A DNA stretch of 64,000 nt from JAQICJ01 sp041686345 (GTDB taxonomy: Bacteria > Myxococcota_A > Polyangia > HGW-17). The stretch lies in the NCBI GenBank assembly GCA_041686345.1, contig JAWLEA010000002.1, positions 1 to 64,000 on the forward strand, given 5' to 3'. Below the pieces are notes generated by a model. That model was not told the DNA's origin. It saw nothing but the letters and a program-made list of their open reading frames with translations, and did no database searches. The position numbers and the translations under genes were made by a program. This document shows positions 35,943 through 44,970 of this stretch, in pieces. The number at the start of each line of letters is the position of its first letter. Position 1 is the stretch's first letter.

Positions 35943-36425
35943 CTATTTATCGAGTTTTCTCACGTAATCAAGAAAAGATGATTTGTTTTCCATGATGTTG
36001 TGGTATTTTTCTCTGGACATATTGCCCTTGCGACGACCTCGTTTTCTCTGATTGCCAGATTTATTCCGGTTTTTTCTTCGATAATAACGATGTCCTCCAT
36101 ATCTTCTGCCCAAACCTTCAGCTATAAGCTCTTTAGCCAGAGTTTCAGGTTCAACTTCATCATTTTTGGCTAAAAATGCCAATTCCCGGTAAAGAGATTT
36201 TGACATTTCTATTTTGAAATCACCATCCCATTCATTTTCATCAATAGGGGTGGGAGGATGTTTGAGGGATTCAATCTTTTCTTCAGTTGATTTATCCAAA
36301 AGTTCAATAACTTCTTCCCAAGTTTCACCTTGAACTGTACACTCCGGCAACTCCGGCACTCTTCCTTCATACTTTTCTTCTTCAGGATTATAATTTACAA
36401 CAATGCGATAATGTCTATGTTTCAT
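35943..36425 (-). CDS. HicB-like protein with Arg/Lys-rich C-terminal tail
   Basis: A 160-residue protein. Residues 1-60 match the HicB antitoxin fold (YRIVVNYNPEEEKYEGRVPE, then GETWEEVIELL). Residues 70-110 could be a helical ribbon-helix-helix-like part. A very basic tail follows (HRYYRRKNRNKSGNQRKRG) and could bind nucleic acid. No HicA toxin gene adjoins, so it is probably not a simple toxin-antitoxin pair but a free-standing regulator. GGAGG lies eleven bases before the ATG. Confidence 0.75.
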   Translation of the reverse strand: MKHRHYRIVVNYNPEEEKYEGRVPELPECTVQGETWEEVIELLDKSTEEKIESLKHPPTPIDENEWDGDFKIEMSKSLYRELAFLAKNDEVEPETLAKELIAEGLGRRYGGHRYYRRKNRNKSGNQRKRGRRKGNMSREKYHNIMENKSSFLDYVRKLDK

Positions 36426-36936
36426 GTTAGAGAAAATCCTCCCTTTTTAACCATGGATTTCTCCTGGTCAGGTGTTTATTTGTTGAAATCTTCAATTGCT
36501 TTCAGATTTGTAATTTCTTGTCTTCACAACAGAAACTGAAAAAATTAAGAAAATGGATGGTATTAATGAAATACAGACCAACCGATTTTCATTTTAATTC
36601 CCGTCCCAGATTAATTCATAAGGTTAATTTTGGAAATGTCAATATAATTGTAGTTCAGTCTGTACAATCAGATTAATGCATCCCGTATATCTGCGTGTCT
36701 GCGAAAGAACTGCCTGAGTTTTTTCTTGAAAAAATTTTAATTTTATATAACTTTAATCTTCTTGTGGATATCAATGAAAACAAACTTGAAATCTACAACA
36801 ATCAATATTATTCATAATTTTGTTCAACCACAACAAAATTACAGAAAGTACAAAATTCCAGTCCAATTTTCCCAATCTGCTTCAAAATTTCTGGAATTTT
36901 GAAACTGGAATAATCAATAGCAAGTACAGGTGAAAC
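36426..36936. other. Gene-free spacer upstream of efp, with one element remnant
   Basis: This AT-rich divergent spacer of 511 bp separates the HicB-like gene from efp. It contains ATTCCCGTCCCAG (36597-36609), like the hairpin-element end, fused to GATTAATTCAT, which occurs in the right arm of type-2 copies. I see no gene or RNA. Promoters for both flanking genes should be here. Confidence 0.5.
36597..36619 (+). repeat. Possible remnant of a type-2 hairpin element
   Basis: A left terminus (ATTCCCGTCCCAG) runs directly into GATTAATTCATA, a piece of the right arm seen at 58000-58015. The centre and right end are absent. The match is short, so chance is possible. Confidence 0.4.
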
Positions 36937-37500
36937 ATGGCTCAAAGTTCTGATCTCAGAAAAAATTTGAAAATCCTCATTGACGACGAACCCTATGTTG
37001 TTTTCGAAGTTAATTTTGTAAAACCGGGAAAGGGAACTGCCTTCTACAAATGCCGAATTCGCAATCTCATCACCGGAGCTGTTCTCGACAAAACCTGGAG
37101 ATCAAGCGACAAAATTGAACTGGCTGATACTGAAGTCAGAGAACTTGAATACATCTATCAGGATGATCTGCATTATGTTTTCATGGATACCGAAACCTAT
37201 GAACAAACAAGAATGAGCGGTGAGCTTCTTGACGAAGACAAATATTATCTCACAGACAACCTCAGGGTTGAAGTTCTTTTCTTTAACGACAAACCGGTAG
37301 GAATTGAACTCCCATACTTTGTCGAACTTCAGGTAACCAAATGTGAACCCGGATTCAAAGGTGACACCGCTCAGGGAGCCACCAAACCTGCAACCGTAAG
37401 CACCGGACTCGAAGTTGATGTTCCCCTGTTTGTAGAAGAAGGCGAATGGCTGAAAATCGATACCAGAACCGGTGAATATGTAGAAAGAATCCAAAAATAA
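36937..37500 (+). CDS. efp: Elongation factor P
   Basis: A 187-residue EF-P of normal length with the KOW-like N-terminal domain and two OB domains. The tip of the first domain reads VKPGKGTAF, so the modified lysine is Lys32. EF-P relieves ribosome stalling at proline runs. AGG lies six bases before the ATG. The next gene, epmA, starts 1 bp after the stop, which indicates that Lys32 is beta-lysylated. Confidence 0.97.
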   Translation: MAQSSDLRKNLKILIDDEPYVVFEVNFVKPGKGTAFYKCRIRNLITGAVLDKTWRSSDKIELADTEVRELEYIYQDDLHYVFMDTETYEQTRMSGELLDEDKYYLTDNLRVEVLFFNDKPVGIELPYFVELQVTKCEPGFKGDTAQGATKPATVSTGLEVDVPLFVEEGEWLKIDTRTGEYVERIQK

Positions 37501-37501
37501 A

Positions 37502-38674
37502 ATGAAGCCTGTTCTGGCCAGGATTATTTCTGCCGCTCCTCCTCAGGCGCAAAATCATATCCGTATTTACCAACTTCAAAGTACTCCCTCCCCACCATAT
37601 AAAACAGGAGACTGGGTTTATCTCGACCACATATCCGGCAGCGATAAATATCGGATAAACAGCATGGCTCAACCCACTCGAAACAATTTTCCTTGCTTCG
37701 AATGGAAAAGATTGCATCAACAACTCGATAACGGCCTGAATCGTCTCGAAATATTGCAACTCCGAAGTCGAATCCTGCATCAGATCAGAGAATTTTTTCG
37801 CACCAAAGGACATTTGGAAGTAGAAACTCCTCTACTGGTTCCTTCCCCGGGAGTGGAAACCCATCTCAAGGCCGTAAAAACTGAGGATTACTTTCTTTCC
37901 CCTTCTCCGGAATTTCAGATGAAAAGGCTGCTGGTCGGAGGTATCGGCTCTATCTATCAAATTGCCCATTCTTTCCGGGCAGGTGAAACAGGAAACAGGC
38001 ACAATCCTGAATTTACCATGCTGGAATGGTACTCAACCCAAATCAACGGAGAAGAACTGCGCCGAGAAACTGAAGAATTAATTTCCTTTTTGCAGGCCAA
38101 GCTCGAACTTCCCTGTCCCCTGCCTGAACCTCCTTATCGCAGAATCACCATGGAGCAAGCTTTTGCTGAGCATGCCGGGGTAACAGATCTGCGAGCCAAT
38201 CCCAGACAGATGTTTGCCGAAGCCGGCATCCTGGAAAAATACCGGGAAGAAACAACTTGGGAAGAAGGTTTTTTTGAAATTTTCATAGAAAAAGTAGAAC
38301 CGGCTTTAACAAGTGAGGGGCCGGTATTTCTTACCCAGTGGCCTCTTGAATTTGCCTCCCTCTCCAAACCTCTGGAGTCAAATTCCAAAGTTGCCGACCG
38401 CTTTGAGTTTTTTGCTGAAAATCTGGAAATAGCCAATGGTTTTGCCGAACTTATCGAACCAGATATCCAACGCAAACGTTGTCTGGAAGACTTGGAATAT
38501 CGCAAAAAACACAAACTTGAACTCTATCCCCTTGACGAAAAATTTCTGAATTCGCTCAAGGAGGGAATGCCTCCCACCAGCGGTATTGCTCTGGGTTTGG
38601 ATCGTTTGATCATGCTTTTTGCCGGAACCAGCAAAATAGAAAACGTACTTACTTTTTCTCACTCTGAACTTTAA
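37502..38674 (+). CDS. epmA: EF-P lysyltransferase EpmA with N-terminal extension
   Basis: A 390-residue class II synthetase-like enzyme. Motif 1 is near residue 100 (HLEVETPLLVPSPGVETHL), motif 2 reads FRAGETGNRHNPEFTMLEWY, and motif 3 is SGIALGLDRLIMLFAG. The HNPEFTMLEWY form identifies EpmA (GenX/PoxA) rather than full lysyl-tRNA synthetase. EpmA joins (R)-beta-lysine to EF-P. The protein has about 65 more N-terminal residues than E. coli EpmA, including TGDWVYLDHISGSDKYRI, which could be a short beta-barrel piece. The gene is translationally linked to efp. The mutase EpmB is not in the window. Confidence 0.93.
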   Translation: MKPVLARIISAAPPQAQNHIRIYQLQSTPSPPYKTGDWVYLDHISGSDKYRINSMAQPTRNNFPCFEWKRLHQQLDNGLNRLEILQLRSRILHQIREFFRTKGHLEVETPLLVPSPGVETHLKAVKTEDYFLSPSPEFQMKRLLVGGIGSIYQIAHSFRAGETGNRHNPEFTMLEWYSTQINGEELRRETEELISFLQAKLELPCPLPEPPYRRITMEQAFAEHAGVTDLRANPRQMFAEAGILEKYREETTWEEGFFEIFIEKVEPALTSEGPVFLTQWPLEFASLSKPLESNSKVADRFEFFAENLEIANGFAELIEPDIQRKRCLEDLEYRKKHKLELYPLDEKFLNSLKEGMPPTSGIALGLDRLIMLFAGTSKIENVLTFSHSEL

Positions 38675-38705
38675 AACTAAACTGCAAATCTCTGCAAATT
38701 AAAAA

Positions 38706-39827
38706 TCAGGGTACAATCACCTTGAGATAATTACCATCTATTTTGAGTTTGCCTTTATTTCGGAAAGTTCTGGAATATTTCCTGACTTTGCGATTGATTA
38801 TTCTGCTCCATCTTTTACCGGCAGGTCGGGGTAATTTTCCGTATTTTTTCTTTTTTTCCGAAGGACCGTTGAGAACAACGGGAATGAATTTTATCTTTTC
38901 CATTCTTGTGGACTTGCCCTTTTTAACAAATCTGAGGCTGGCTATCCCCGAATATTTTCTGGATTTCCAGGTATTATCAAATAAAAAATTTCCCAAAGAC
39001 CAGAAAGCTAACATTTTGCCTTTCATCTGAATACCACGCAAAACATGGGGGTGAGAACCTATAAGCAGATCAAGACCGGCCTTGGCGAGCAAATTGATTA
39101 ATTTTTTTTCAAACCTGAACGCAGTATTTTTGTACTCTTCTCCGAAATGAAGCATGAGAACTGCAAAATCGACTTTCTTTTTCAATTTGGCAATTACGGG
39201 AGGCAGGTATTTATAATTGCCTCGAAAAGGTGAATAAGCATAAAAAGCCCCCTTTTTGGGAGGAGGAAAATTGAAAAGAGTTGTTACAGAAATTATTCCA
39301 ACTTTAATACCATTTTTATTGATGATGTGTGGATTCCAAGCCTCTTCAAGAGTTTTTCCGGATCCTGTTGCTCCCAGACTGGATTTTTTAAGAATGGAAA
39401 CTGTCTCCAGAACTCCTTTTATTCCCTGATCGAAAGTATGATTATTGGCTGTTCCCAAAACTGTAAAACCTGCTTTTTTAAGAATTTTGGCTCCCTGGGG
39501 ACGTCCATAAAAAGTGAGCATGTGATTACGGGCATATCTTGCCTCATCTGGGTTGCATTTCTTTAATTTGCATCGGCGAGGTTTGCGACGATTTCGGTAT
39601 CTTTTGCGACAAAGAGGTGTTTCCAAGTTTCCCGCAACTATATCTCTATTCTGAAAATATTTTTTTACATAGCGAAAAGGATCGTCCAAACCGAATTTTT
39701 TGCCGGATCTTCCAAAAAAAATGTCTCCCACAGCTGCAAAATCAAGGTTTTTCGTTGTATCCGCAAAAGAAGAATTTTTGCCAATGGGAACAATTGAAAG
39801 GAAAAAAGCAAGATAGACATTAAACAT
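38706..39827 (-). CDS. CapA-like metallophosphoesterase, exported
   Basis: A 373-residue protein with an N-terminal signal peptide. The PGA_cap fold shows DFAAVGDIFFGRSG, VAGNLETPL, GTANNHTFDQG, VLMLHFGEEY and IGSHPHVLRG, which supply the metal-binding Asp, Asn and His residues. Family members include CapA of poly-gamma-glutamate capsule synthesis, but other capsule genes (CapB, CapC) are not here, so the substrate is open. The C-terminus is basic. It converges with epmA, with 31 bp between, and diverges from glmM. Confidence 0.85.
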   Translation of the reverse strand: MFNVYLAFFLSIVPIGKNSSFADTTKNLDFAAVGDIFFGRSGKKFGLDDPFRYVKKYFQNRDIVAGNLETPLCRKRYRNRRKPRRCKLKKCNPDEARYARNHMLTFYGRPQGAKILKKAGFTVLGTANNHTFDQGIKGVLETVSILKKSSLGATGSGKTLEEAWNPHIINKNGIKVGIISVTTLFNFPPPKKGAFYAYSPFRGNYKYLPPVIAKLKKKVDFAVLMLHFGEEYKNTAFRFEKKLINLLAKAGLDLLIGSHPHVLRGIQMKGKMLAFWSLGNFLFDNTWKSRKYSGIASLRFVKKGKSTRMEKIKFIPVVLNGPSEKKKKYGKLPRPAGKRWSRIINRKVRKYSRTFRNKGKLKIDGNYLKVIVP

Positions 39828-40023
39828 AAATTGTGTATTCTTAAGTAAAATTTTCCGGAAAATAATGCCGGTATTGGGTATTAGAAACCAAGATTGCCTG
39901 GTATTATACTAAATTTTAAGACAAATATTCAACCATAAAACCCGATTCGCCGGCAACTTGCTTTGCATTAAGGGTTTGAAGAATGTAAAAACTTTGTAAT
40001 TTTATATTATCATGGAGATTAAA

Positions 40024-41376
40024 ATGAAAAAATTATTTGGTACAGATGGTGTCAGAGGGATCGCCAATCAAGAACCAATGACACCTGAGATAGCTTTGAG
40101 ATTAGGACAAGCCGCGGGATATATATTTTCCGGAAAAGGAAAAAGTGGGCGTTTTTTAATTGGCAAAGATACCCGTTTATCCTGCTATATGTTTGAAAAT
40201 GCTATAGCTTCCGGCATCATGTCCACCGGAGGGGATGTCTATTTTGTCGGTCCCATGCCAACTCCCGCTATTGCCCATCTCACCACTTCCATGAGAGCCG
40301 ACGCCGGTATTGTCATCAGTGCCTCCCATAACCCCTATGATCACAACGGAATCAAATTTTTCTCGTCCAAAGGATACAAACTCCCTGACAAAACAGAAAA
40401 GTTAATTGAAAAATTTGTTTTTTCAGACGATTTCAAACAAAATCTGGTAACCAAAAAAAATATAGGTCGTTCTCGACGCATAGACGATGCTTCCGGGCGC
40501 TATATCACCTTCTGCAAAAACAGTTTTCCCGAAGAAATGAGCATGGACGGACTGCGCTTGGTTGTAGACTGCGCCCATGGAGCTGCTTACAAAGTTGCTC
40601 CGCTTATTTTCGAAGAATTGGGAGCCGAGGTAATTCCAGTGGGGGTCAAACCAAACGGAGTCAATATAAACGACTATTCAGGAGCTTTGTATCCTCAAAA
40701 TACAGCTAAACTCGTCACCAAATACAGAGCGGATCTGGGAATTGCCCTGGACGGAGATGCAGACCGTGCCATCCTCATAGATGAAAAAGGCGAAATCGTT
40801 CACGGAGACGCTATTTTGGCTTTGATTGCTTCAAGAATGCTTAAAAATAATTCATTAGCTCACAAGACCCTGGTTACAACTGTAATGAGCAATCTCGGAC
40901 TTGATCATGCCCTGAAAAGATTTGGAGGAAAGGTTGTCAGAACCGATGTTGGTGATCGTAATGTTTTTCAGGAGATGCAGGAAAATGGATATAATCTGGG
41001 AGGCGAACAATCCGGGCACATAATTTTGCGTGATCACGCCACCACGGGGGATGGGATCATTGCCTCACTGCAGGTTCTTTCCATAATTCTCGATGAACGC
41101 AAATCCCTGAGTGAATTAAAAAATTTGATTGACTATATGCCTCAGGTGCTTAAAAATCTCAAAGTAAGTGAAAAACCTCCCCTTGCATCTATTGAAGGAT
41201 ATAATAAGCTTTTCGAAAAACTTTCAAAAAAACTGGGTGATCAGGGTAGAATTTTTATCCGCTACTCCGGTACAGAACTCAAGGTCAGAGTTCTGGTGGA
41301 ATGCAACAATAAAACCCAGGCTGAAGAAATTGCCGATACCATGATCCACTTTTTTAAAAGAAAAATTGGAGCATGA
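40024..41376 (+). CDS. glmM: Phosphoglucosamine mutase
   Basis: A 450-residue alpha-D-phosphohexomutase. It starts KKLFGTDGVRGIAN, has the phosphoserine loop VISASHNPYDHNG (Ser101), the metal loop DGDADR and the sugar loop GGEQSGH, and ends with the phosphate loop RYSGTELKVRV. These identify GlmM, which converts glucosamine-6-phosphate to glucosamine-1-phosphate for peptidoglycan and LPS. I start at 40024 (GGAG six bases upstream) rather than the in-frame ATG at 40012. A hairpin element begins 9 bp after its stop. Confidence 0.96.
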   Translation: MKKLFGTDGVRGIANQEPMTPEIALRLGQAAGYIFSGKGKSGRFLIGKDTRLSCYMFENAIASGIMSTGGDVYFVGPMPTPAIAHLTTSMRADAGIVISASHNPYDHNGIKFFSSKGYKLPDKTEKLIEKFVFSDDFKQNLVTKKNIGRSRRIDDASGRYITFCKNSFPEEMSMDGLRLVVDCAHGAAYKVAPLIFEELGAEVIPVGVKPNGVNINDYSGALYPQNTAKLVTKYRADLGIALDGDADRAILIDEKGEIVHGDAILALIASRMLKNNSLAHKTLVTTVMSNLGLDHALKRFGGKVVRTDVGDRNVFQEMQENGYNLGGEQSGHIILRDHATTGDGIIASLQVLSIILDERKSLSELKNLIDYMPQVLKNLKVSEKPPLASIEGYNKLFEKLSKKLGDQGRIFIRYSGTELKVRVLVECNNKTQAEEIADTMIHFFKRKIGA

Positions 41377-41385
41377 AATATCTTA

Positions 41386-41546
41386 GTTCCCATCCCAGAA
41401 GTGGTGTTTTTGGCTGGTGAAAAAGTTTGCCTCAGATGCGCAGATACTTCGCAGACATAGTTGATACTATTTCAAGAAGTTACAATAAAAATGATGAGGT
41501 AAAATCACGTCGCCAGACGATAACATCCATTTTTTGAGATGTGAAC
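41386..41546 (+). repeat. 161-bp hairpin element, full copy (type 1 arms)
   Basis: A 161-bp copy with exact ATCTTA on each side (41380-41385 and 41547-41552). The left arm GTTTGCCTCAGATG and right arm GATGAGGTAAAATC can pair, while the outer left part (GTGGTGTTTTTGGCTGGTG) is like type 2. It fills the gap between glmM and pdxJ and ends 47 bp before the pdxJ start. Confidence 0.93.
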
Positions 41547-41593
41547 ATCTTAGTTGTGACGGGAAATATTTCCCGTTCAAGGAGAATAAAAAA

Positions 41594-42322
41594 ATGAATA
41601 AAATTAGACTTCATATTAACGTTGATCATATTGCAACTCTGAGACAACAAAGAGGAACCAAATACCCGGATCCGGTAACCGCAGCGGCTCTGTGTGAACT
41701 AGCCGGAGCCGATGGGATTACCATTCATCTCCGTGAAGATCGTCGCCATATTCAAGATCGCGATCTTCGTCTTATTCGTCAGACTGTTCAGACTGTTCTC
41801 AACCTGGAAATGGCAGCCACAACTGAAATGGTTGAAATAGCCTGCAGCGTCAAACCTGATTTTGTCACCCTTGTTCCTGAAAAACGTGAAGAAAAAACAA
41901 CTGAAGGTGGATTAGCTCTGGATAATCCCAATACTTACTCCAATATCAATACCGCCGTAGTTAAATTACAAAAAGCAGGTATTCCGGTATCGTTATTTAT
42001 TGATCCAGATTCCCGGATAGTTGAACTTGCAAAAAAATTGCAGGCACAAATAATTGAACTTCATACAGGAGATTATACCCTGGCGGAAAACAAAGAGGAT
42101 GAAGAAACTGAACTTGATCGTCTTTTTGAAGCAGCTGAAAAAGCAAAAGAACTGGACTTGAAACTAGCTGCTGGCCACGGACTTGATTACACCAATGTTC
42201 AGGGTATTTTGGATCTTCCGGAATTGCAGGAATTGAACATCGGACATTCCATTATTTCCCGAGCTGCCCTGACGGGTCTGGAAAACGCCGTAAAAGACAT
42301 GATCATTCACATCGAATCATAA
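41594..42322 (+). CDS. pdxJ: Pyridoxine 5'-phosphate synthase
   Basis: A 242-residue TIM-barrel enzyme. It begins IRLHINVDHIATLRQQRG and has GITIHLREDRRHIQD, FVTLVPEKREE and AGHGLDYTN, all PdxJ signatures. It condenses 1-deoxyxylulose 5-phosphate with 3-amino-2-oxopropyl phosphate to make vitamin B6. The start at 41594 has AAGGAG upstream; the frame runs open to 41534 but that part is leader sequence next to the hairpin element. It lies 96 bp before nnr, without the acpS that often sits between them. Confidence 0.96.
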   Translation: MNKIRLHINVDHIATLRQQRGTKYPDPVTAAALCELAGADGITIHLREDRRHIQDRDLRLIRQTVQTVLNLEMAATTEMVEIACSVKPDFVTLVPEKREEKTTEGGLALDNPNTYSNINTAVVKLQKAGIPVSLFIDPDSRIVELAKKLQAQIIELHTGDYTLAENKEDEETELDRLFEAAEKAKELDLKLAAGHGLDYTNVQGILDLPELQELNIGHSIISRAALTGLENAVKDMIIHIES

Positions 42323-42418
42323 TCTTATTTTTTTCCATAATTCAAGCAAGGGGTTGTATTTTTTTCTTTGCATTTTTTCCTTCTCTTAATTAAATTTTAT
42401 TCTCATGGAGGCAAAAAA

Positions 42419-44008
42419 ATGAGACTTGTTACGTCTGGAGAAATGAAAAAACTCGATCTGTTTACCATAAATGATCTGGAGGTTCCTGATTCAGTTTTGA
42501 TGGAATTAGCCGGTTTTGGTGTAGTCCAGAAAATCATTGGTAAATGGGAGGTGGAATCCTCCACTTTTCTTATAATTTGCGGCAAAGGAAATAATGGCGG
42601 CGATGGTTATGTAGTCGCTCGCCATCTTTTCAACAAAGGACTCGAAGTAAGTATTCTTTCTCTGGGACCTGAAAAATTGGGGAAAAGCGGCAAAATCAAC
42701 TATGATGTTGCGGTTAACCTGGATATTCCCATTTATGAAGTAACTTCCACCGCAGATCTGATGAATTTTGAAAATATTATTCAAAATTCCGACTTCATAA
42801 TTGATGCTGTTTTTGGCACAGGTCTTGATCGCCCTATCATGGGAATTGCCCGAGAGATCATCTCCGCCGTCAATGCCACCGACAGTATCAAAATTGCTGT
42901 GGATATGCCTTCGGGAATAAGTGCAGATCACGGCTGTGTCCTTGGAGAACATGCCATCAAAGCCGATCTTACTGTCACCTTTGCTTTTCCCAAAATAGGA
43001 CAATTTTCCTCGCCGGGTTTTGCCTATTGCGGTGAAGTAGAAGTCGTTGATATTGGGGTGGTTGATCATCAGCAACCCCAATCCAGACGCTGTTTCCTGC
43101 TTACTGACAACTGGGTACGTTCCAACCTGCCCTACAGACCTGCCTACGGTCACAAGGGAACTTTCGGCCATACTCTGATCATGGCCGGTTCTATTGGAAA
43201 ATCCGGAGCTGCAATTATGGCTTCAGAAGCTGCTGTAAGTGCCGGAGCCGGGTTGGTTACTGTCCTTGCTCCCCAAAATATTATTCCCACCCTGATGGGA
43301 AGACTCACAGAAGTTATGGGAAGCGGTTACGGAACCGAAGATGGGACCATTCAAATCAATGATTATAATCTGATCAAAGCTGCAATGGCCAATAAAAAGG
43401 TTATGGCAATAGGTCCGGGTATACCCAATAATGAAATAATGCTGGGAATTCTGGAAAAAATTATCAAAAACTCAGAAATACCTCTGGTTCTTGATGCCGA
43501 TGCACTCAATCTTATTTCCCGGAATCCACAAATTCTGAAAAATTCCAAAGTTCCCATCCTAATCACCCCTCACCCCGGGGAATTTTCCCGCCTCTTCGAT
43601 CAACCGGTAGCTCAAATTCAAAAAAGGCGCATTGAAACAGCCCTTGAATTTGCTCGCAAATACAAAGTATTTGTCTTGCTCAAAGGTGCCCGATCCATTA
43701 TTGCTTCTCCTCAGGGAGAAATTGCTGTCAATCCCACTGGCAACAACGGCATGGCCAGTGGCGGCACCGGAGATGTTTTAACCGGAATAACAGCCTCTTT
43801 CATTTCCCAAGGAGTCGATCCCTTTACAGCTGCTGGAATTGGAGCCTTCCTGCATGGCAGAGCCGGCGATCTTGCAGCCCGGGAAAAGGGCAAATTTTCC
43901 CTGAAGGCTACAGATCTGATCCAGTATTTGCCAGTCTCTTTTTATTCCCTCAACAGTGAAAATCTACACAATTTTTCTGAAAAACCCTACAAACAATATA
44001 TATCTTAG
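42419..44008 (+). CDS. nnr: Bifunctional NAD(P)H-hydrate epimerase/ADP-dependent dehydratase
   Basis: A 529-residue fusion. Residues 1-215 are the YjeF_N epimerase (GKGNNGGDGYVVARHL, DAVFGTGLDRP), and 235-510 the ribokinase-like dehydratase (HKGTFGHTLIMAGS, GMASGGTGDVLTG). Together they repair hydrated NADH and NADPH. GGAGG lies close before the ATG at 42419; the longer frame from 42368 lacks a site. Length and layout are normal for the fused bacterial enzyme. Confidence 0.95.
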   Translation: MRLVTSGEMKKLDLFTINDLEVPDSVLMELAGFGVVQKIIGKWEVESSTFLIICGKGNNGGDGYVVARHLFNKGLEVSILSLGPEKLGKSGKINYDVAVNLDIPIYEVTSTADLMNFENIIQNSDFIIDAVFGTGLDRPIMGIAREIISAVNATDSIKIAVDMPSGISADHGCVLGEHAIKADLTVTFAFPKIGQFSSPGFAYCGEVEVVDIGVVDHQQPQSRRCFLLTDNWVRSNLPYRPAYGHKGTFGHTLIMAGSIGKSGAAIMASEAAVSAGAGLVTVLAPQNIIPTLMGRLTEVMGSGYGTEDGTIQINDYNLIKAAMANKKVMAIGPGIPNNEIMLGILEKIIKNSEIPLVLDADALNLISRNPQILKNSKVPILITPHPGEFSRLFDQPVAQIQKRRIETALEFARKYKVFVLLKGARSIIASPQGEIAVNPTGNNGMASGGTGDVLTGITASFISQGVDPFTAAGIGAFLHGRAGDLAAREKGKFSLKATDLIQYLPVSFYSLNSENLHNFSEKPYKQYIS

Positions 44009-44147
44009 CTTTTTCATCTTCTTCAATTAACCGGTTCGTCTGAAATTTTGCGATTCTTCATATTTTAGAGAATTTTTTCTTGAAAGTATTCAATGTTTAA
44101 TTTAATAACTAGAAACGAGAATCAATAATTCCCGCAACAATTAACTA

Positions 44148-44309
44148 GTTTCCATCCCAAAAATGGGGTTATTGGTTGGTGAAGAAGTTTGCCTCAGATG
44201 CGCGGAATAACTTCGAAGACATAGTTGCCACTATATCAAGAAGTTATGACAAAGCAGATGAAGCCAGTTTCCGTCGCCAGACGATGACATCCATTTTTGG
44301 GATGGGAAC
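44148..44309 (+). repeat. 162-bp hairpin element, full copy upstream of rnf
   Basis: A 162-bp copy with exact TAACTA on each side (44142-44147 and 44310-44315). Termini are GTTTCCATCCCAAAAATGG and CCATTTTTGGGATGGGAAC, pairing at 18 of 19 positions. It lies 78 bp before the rnfA start and could carry or insulate the promoter. Confidence 0.95.
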
Positions 44310-44318
44310 TAACTAGTT

Positions 44319-44362
44319 CCTGGAGTCTGTACCTTTGTTTCGGTTGTCATATCTGCTCCAGG
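44319..44362 (+). promoter_or_regulatory. Stem-loop in the rnfA leader
   Basis: CCTGGAG (44319-44325) and CTCCAGG (44356-44362) form a 7-bp stem with a 30-base loop, starting 3 bp after the element's direct repeat and ending 25 bp before rnfA. No T-run follows. It could be an mRNA leader structure or an operator. Confidence 0.35.
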
Positions 44363-44387
44363 TAATATTTTCGGGAGGAAATATCTG

Positions 44388-44966
44388 ATGGAATATCTCC
44401 TTATAGCAATCAACTCAGTTTTTATTGGCAACTTGATTTTGGCCAAATTTCTGGGAATCTGCCCCTTCCTGGGGGTAAGTAAAAAAGTATCTACTGCTTT
44501 GGGTATGAGTATGGCTGTGATGTTCGTCATGACCCTTGCTGCCACTGTCACTTGGATACTCTTTCACTTTCTGCTTGAACCATTGAACCTGCAATATCTG
44601 CGTACAATCGTTTTTATTCTGGTGATTGCCTCTCTGGTTCAACTTACGGAAATGGCCATTCAAAAAATTTCTCCTGCACTCTATGAAGCCCTGGGAATTT
44701 ATCTGCCACTAATAACCACCAATTGTGCAATTCTTGGTGTAGCTATCAATTCAATAGAAAAGGAATATAATTTTCTGGGAATGCTGGTTTACGCTTTCTT
44801 TGGCGCCGTCGGCTTTGGTTTGGCATTACTGCTTTTCTCTGGAATCAGGGAAAGACTGGATATATCATCAGTACCAAAGTCCTTCAGGGGAGCCGCTTCC
44901 TCGTTGATAGTTGCAGGAATTTTGTCCCTTGCTTTCATGGGATTTGCAGGATTAGTACCGGGATAA
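44388..44966 (+). CDS. rnfA: Rnf complex subunit A
   Basis: A 192-residue membrane protein with six helices. It has GNLILAKFLGICPFLG and LPLITTNCAILG, the paired Cys-containing motifs of RnfA/NqrE that hold an intramembrane Fe-S centre. It starts the six-gene rnf operon, with GGAGG nine bases before the ATG. The complex couples reduced ferredoxin to NAD with ion transport across the cytoplasmic membrane. Confidence 0.96.
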   Translation: MEYLLIAINSVFIGNLILAKFLGICPFLGVSKKVSTALGMSMAVMFVMTLAATVTWILFHFLLEPLNLQYLRTIVFILVIASLVQLTEMAIQKISPALYEALGIYLPLITTNCAILGVAINSIEKEYNFLGMLVYAFFGAVGFGLALLLFSGIRERLDISSVPKSFRGAASSLIVAGILSLAFMGFAGLVPG

Positions 44967-44970
44967 CAAC

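Noticed and set aside
36655..36720. Possible tRNA or RNA gene upstream of efp
   Set aside because: No cloverleaf or T-loop consensus could be traced; I found no tRNA in the window.
41534..41593. Longer pdxJ start in the open frame
   Set aside because: It would place 20 residues in leader sequence beside the hairpin element, while the ATG at 41594 has a good ribosome site and begins the conserved N-terminus.
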